Assembly: GCA_905183005.1 (NCBI GenBank)
Contig: CAJJDO010000114.1
Coordinates: forward strand, 67,327-131,326
DNA from: Paramecium pentaurelia
Lineage: Eukaryota > Ciliophora > Oligohymenophorea > Peniculida > Parameciidae
Length of the DNA: 64,000 nt
Direction: 5' to 3'
Shown here: one piece after another, positions 62,007 to 64,000 of the stretch
Layout of the letters: the number at the start of each line of letters is the position of its first letter
How positions within the stretch are numbered: position 1 is the first letter of the stretch
Translations under genes and position numbers: made by a program
The notes under the pieces: model-generated
The model's input: the letters and a program-made list of their open reading frames with translations, nothing else
What the model was told of the DNA's origin: nothing
The model's database searches: none

Positions 62007-62719
62007 TCAAACAAATAATCTCAATGCTGGCTACTTCTATATTAATTTCAATGTCTTGTCCTATTCCTAAGATAAATATATTTTAGGGTTCTATCGAAGC
62101 TATAATTTACTGCTTGTTGGATTTGTGAAAGTCGTTACTCTATCACTTATTGGAGGTAGTTTTAAAGGCTTATTCATATATTCATAGGGTTAAGCCTTCG
62201 CTTCTGTTTATTATACAGGGGATATTTGAACTGAAAATGATTTATTTCTTTAAGGTAATGGAGATGCTTCTTCTTAAACTTCATAACTCTATTCTATTTG
62301 AGATTAATATAAAGCTTTCTTTTTTTGTGCTCTCTACTCATCTCTCTATATTCTCAGTTTCTAAGCTACATCATGATTACGAACAGCTTAACTTTATAAG
62401 GAACCTGGAACTGCTCCATCTATGTCATTTGTACATAGCAACCTATCAGCATCAATTTGTCCTCATCAAAAACAATTATAATACTTAGGTTGATCATAAT
62501 AATTCTCTAAAGCTCTATATTATTTGATCTCTCCTTCTGGAATTACGAAGTGTTTCTTATTGGTTTTTTCAAAGTACTCTTCTCCTTAAGGAATACAAAT
62601 GTTGCAAAAGTGATGGAAATCATGTTAGTATCTTCTTCTCCCAAATTTGTAATCTTATTTTGGAATTTATTGTCTTTCATGACTTTATATTCATTACTAA
62701 ACTCTTATTTATTCTTCAT
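62007..62719 (-). CDS. Unknown protein with Cys/His-rich N-half, about 216 aa
   Basis: Not recognised. ATG 62719 starts a five-codon exon; a 20-base intron at 62683-62702 (GTTTAG...TAAAG) leads into a frame open except for two adjacent TGA codons at 62463-62468. A 42-base GTATTA...GATAG segment (62443-62484) is in frame and removes both; with it the product is 216 residues ending at TGA 62007-62009. The N-half contains HDFHHFCNICIPQGEEYF and HFVIPEGEIKQYRALENYY; then LLCTNDIDGAVPGSL, a charged helix (AQKLRIQRDEQRAQKKKAL) and a polar tail. The TNDIxGAxP motif resembles one repeated in ciliate basal-body and ciliary proteins, which is only suggestive. Confidence 0.6.
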
Positions 62720-62874
62720 ATCTGAATTAATGTGGCAATAATCTATTCATGTAAGCATTTCTAGATTTAGGTTAGGCTCCTTAAATATCAACTGTCAATA
62801 ATGATCTATCATATTACATTTTTATTATATAATTATTAAACTACAGTAATAATTTAATTATTTTATATATTAAA

Positions 62875-64000
62875 TCAATTTTCAGGCACTATCACATTTA
62901 TTCCTACAGCTAAAGAAGACTTAAGCCCTTTGGTATCATTTTTTTGAGAAAGAGGCAAAAGAAATGCATTTTATCTCATAATTTATCTTTTCTTGTAAGC
63001 TTTGAATAGAGCTCTTGCTTTTTTCTATCCTATTGATTAAGGAGTTTCAGAAGGTTCATTTTTATCATAATATTTTGAAAAGTATAAATTTGGATAGGAA
63101 AGATACCTTATAAGGCTGTCTTTTAAAATAACTTTTCTTTCTTCTTAATTTAATTATATTAATTTATCATTTTTTGGTGTTTCTTATTTAAAAGATATTC
63201 TACTCTTTTATTATTCTAAATATGCATCTGTTTTCTTAATTACATGTGATAAATTATTATGAACTTGATATATTTAATATTCTTTTTATATCTCAAAAGG
63301 CTTGGATAAAATAAGTTCTGAATATTAAATTAAATCACATTTCATTTTTAGAAAATATAGATTTTCATACTCAACTTTATTTAAATAATCTTTTATTGAA
63401 TTTGTTTTAAAATAATTATCTACTATGAATTTAATGTTTTTATTAAATCTATGATTTGATTCTATATCATTCTATCTAGTAAATGCTTTAGAATAGTTTT
63501 GCATTTTCATAACTTTCTTAATAATTTTTTAGAATTTAATTTTAATACCAAAATTCTTAATTCTTATACTTTATTTAGGATAATTTCTTCTTTAAACTTT
63601 ACTCTGAGGATCTAATTTATATTAAAAATTTACGAAAAATAGAATGATCATATATTTTAGGAGGTGAAGGACTAACAGCATTTTATATAACTTAATCAAC
63701 ATAACTAAATGATCCACGTTCATTAGTAATTAAAGAATCTTTAGATTATAATAATTATTATTATGGTGATTTAATTTCAGAATCATCTACATATTAGATT
63801 CCATAAAATTATACAATAGGTAAATCTTCATGATTTTTCATCATAGATGCAATTTCTTATAAAAACCATTAATCAAAAATAGCATTAAATTAATTTCTAA
63901 TACGACTTCTATTTCTCATACCTGGAACCCTAATTTATTCAGATTAAAATTAATATGATTTGATAACTCTTTCTTTATCAATAACATAATGAACAATAGG
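62875..64000 (-). CDS. Unknown basic protein, 3' part only (367 aa)
   Basis: The frame is open at the window edge, so the start lies beyond 64000. One intron at 63612-63633 (22 bases, GTAAAT...AATTAG) joins 367 bases of one frame to a second that ends at TGA 62875-62877. The visible part is basic and helical: EIASMMKNHEDLPIVQFYGI, ITNERGSFSYVDQ, FGIKIKFQKIIKKVMKMQ, and near the end ARALFKAYKKRQIMRQNAF. No domain was recognised. It is on the same strand as, and 155 bases from, the gene at 62007-62719. Confidence 0.75.

Noticed and set aside
1..64000. tRNA, rRNA, CRISPR, transposase genes, telomeric G4T2/G3T3 repeats, IES-like TA-bounded insertions
   Set aside because: Looked for by eye on both strands; none could be supported.

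Overview
The window is protein-coding DNA from the macronuclear genome of a ciliate, most likely Paramecium. Three things support this. The base composition is very AT-rich. Long reading frames appear only when TAA and TAG are read as glutamine and TGA is the sole stop. About 68 tiny introns can be placed, nearly all 20-34 bases long with GTA-like starts and TAG/AAG ends, and each restores a frame that encodes recognisable protein. No tRNA, rRNA, CRISPR array, insertion sequence, telomeric repeat or origin was seen.

Layout. 1-8142: a small unknown protein, an SCP/FCP1-type phosphatase, an Asn/Asp-tract protein and a 1321-residue surface protein. 8143-19283: a multi-pass membrane protein, an unknown Gln-rich protein, a small cyclic-nucleotide-fold protein, an STK32-like kinase, a secreted eight-cysteine protein, a kelch protein, a myristoylatable MORN protein and a two-helix membrane protein. 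19284-27999: one 2879-residue gene for a CFAP47-type ciliary protein. 28000-35401: a calcium-dependent protein kinase, a small membrane protein, a second SCP-type phosphatase and a katanin-type AAA ATPase. 36039-45396: a voltage/CNBD-type K+ channel and, head-to-head with it, a 1723-residue membrane protein. 45555-51226: a tail-anchored protein, a CBM20-trehalose synthase/phosphatase homologue with lost catalytic motifs and a bZIP factor. 51501-57816: a four-domain voltage-gated cation channel of 2054 residues. 58049-64000: a decayed frame, a secreted M1 aminopeptidase, a VAP-type MSP protein, a Ser-rich basic protein, an unknown protein and the 3' part of one more gene that runs off the window.

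These are independent eukaryotic genes, not an operon, but many fit ciliate cell biology: axoneme (CFAP47, katanin, MORN), membrane excitability and Ca2+ signalling (K+ channel, four-domain channel, CDPK, STK32-like kinase), and membrane contact (VAP). Spacing is very tight in places: two divergent pairs have start codons only 13 and 22 bases apart, and two convergent genes end 5 bases apart.

Coordinates come from hand translation and from frame arithmetic: summed exons are divisible by three for every multi-exon model. Because only TGA stops translation here, chance open frames of 60-100 codons are expected, so short frames without introns or motifs are called cautiously.
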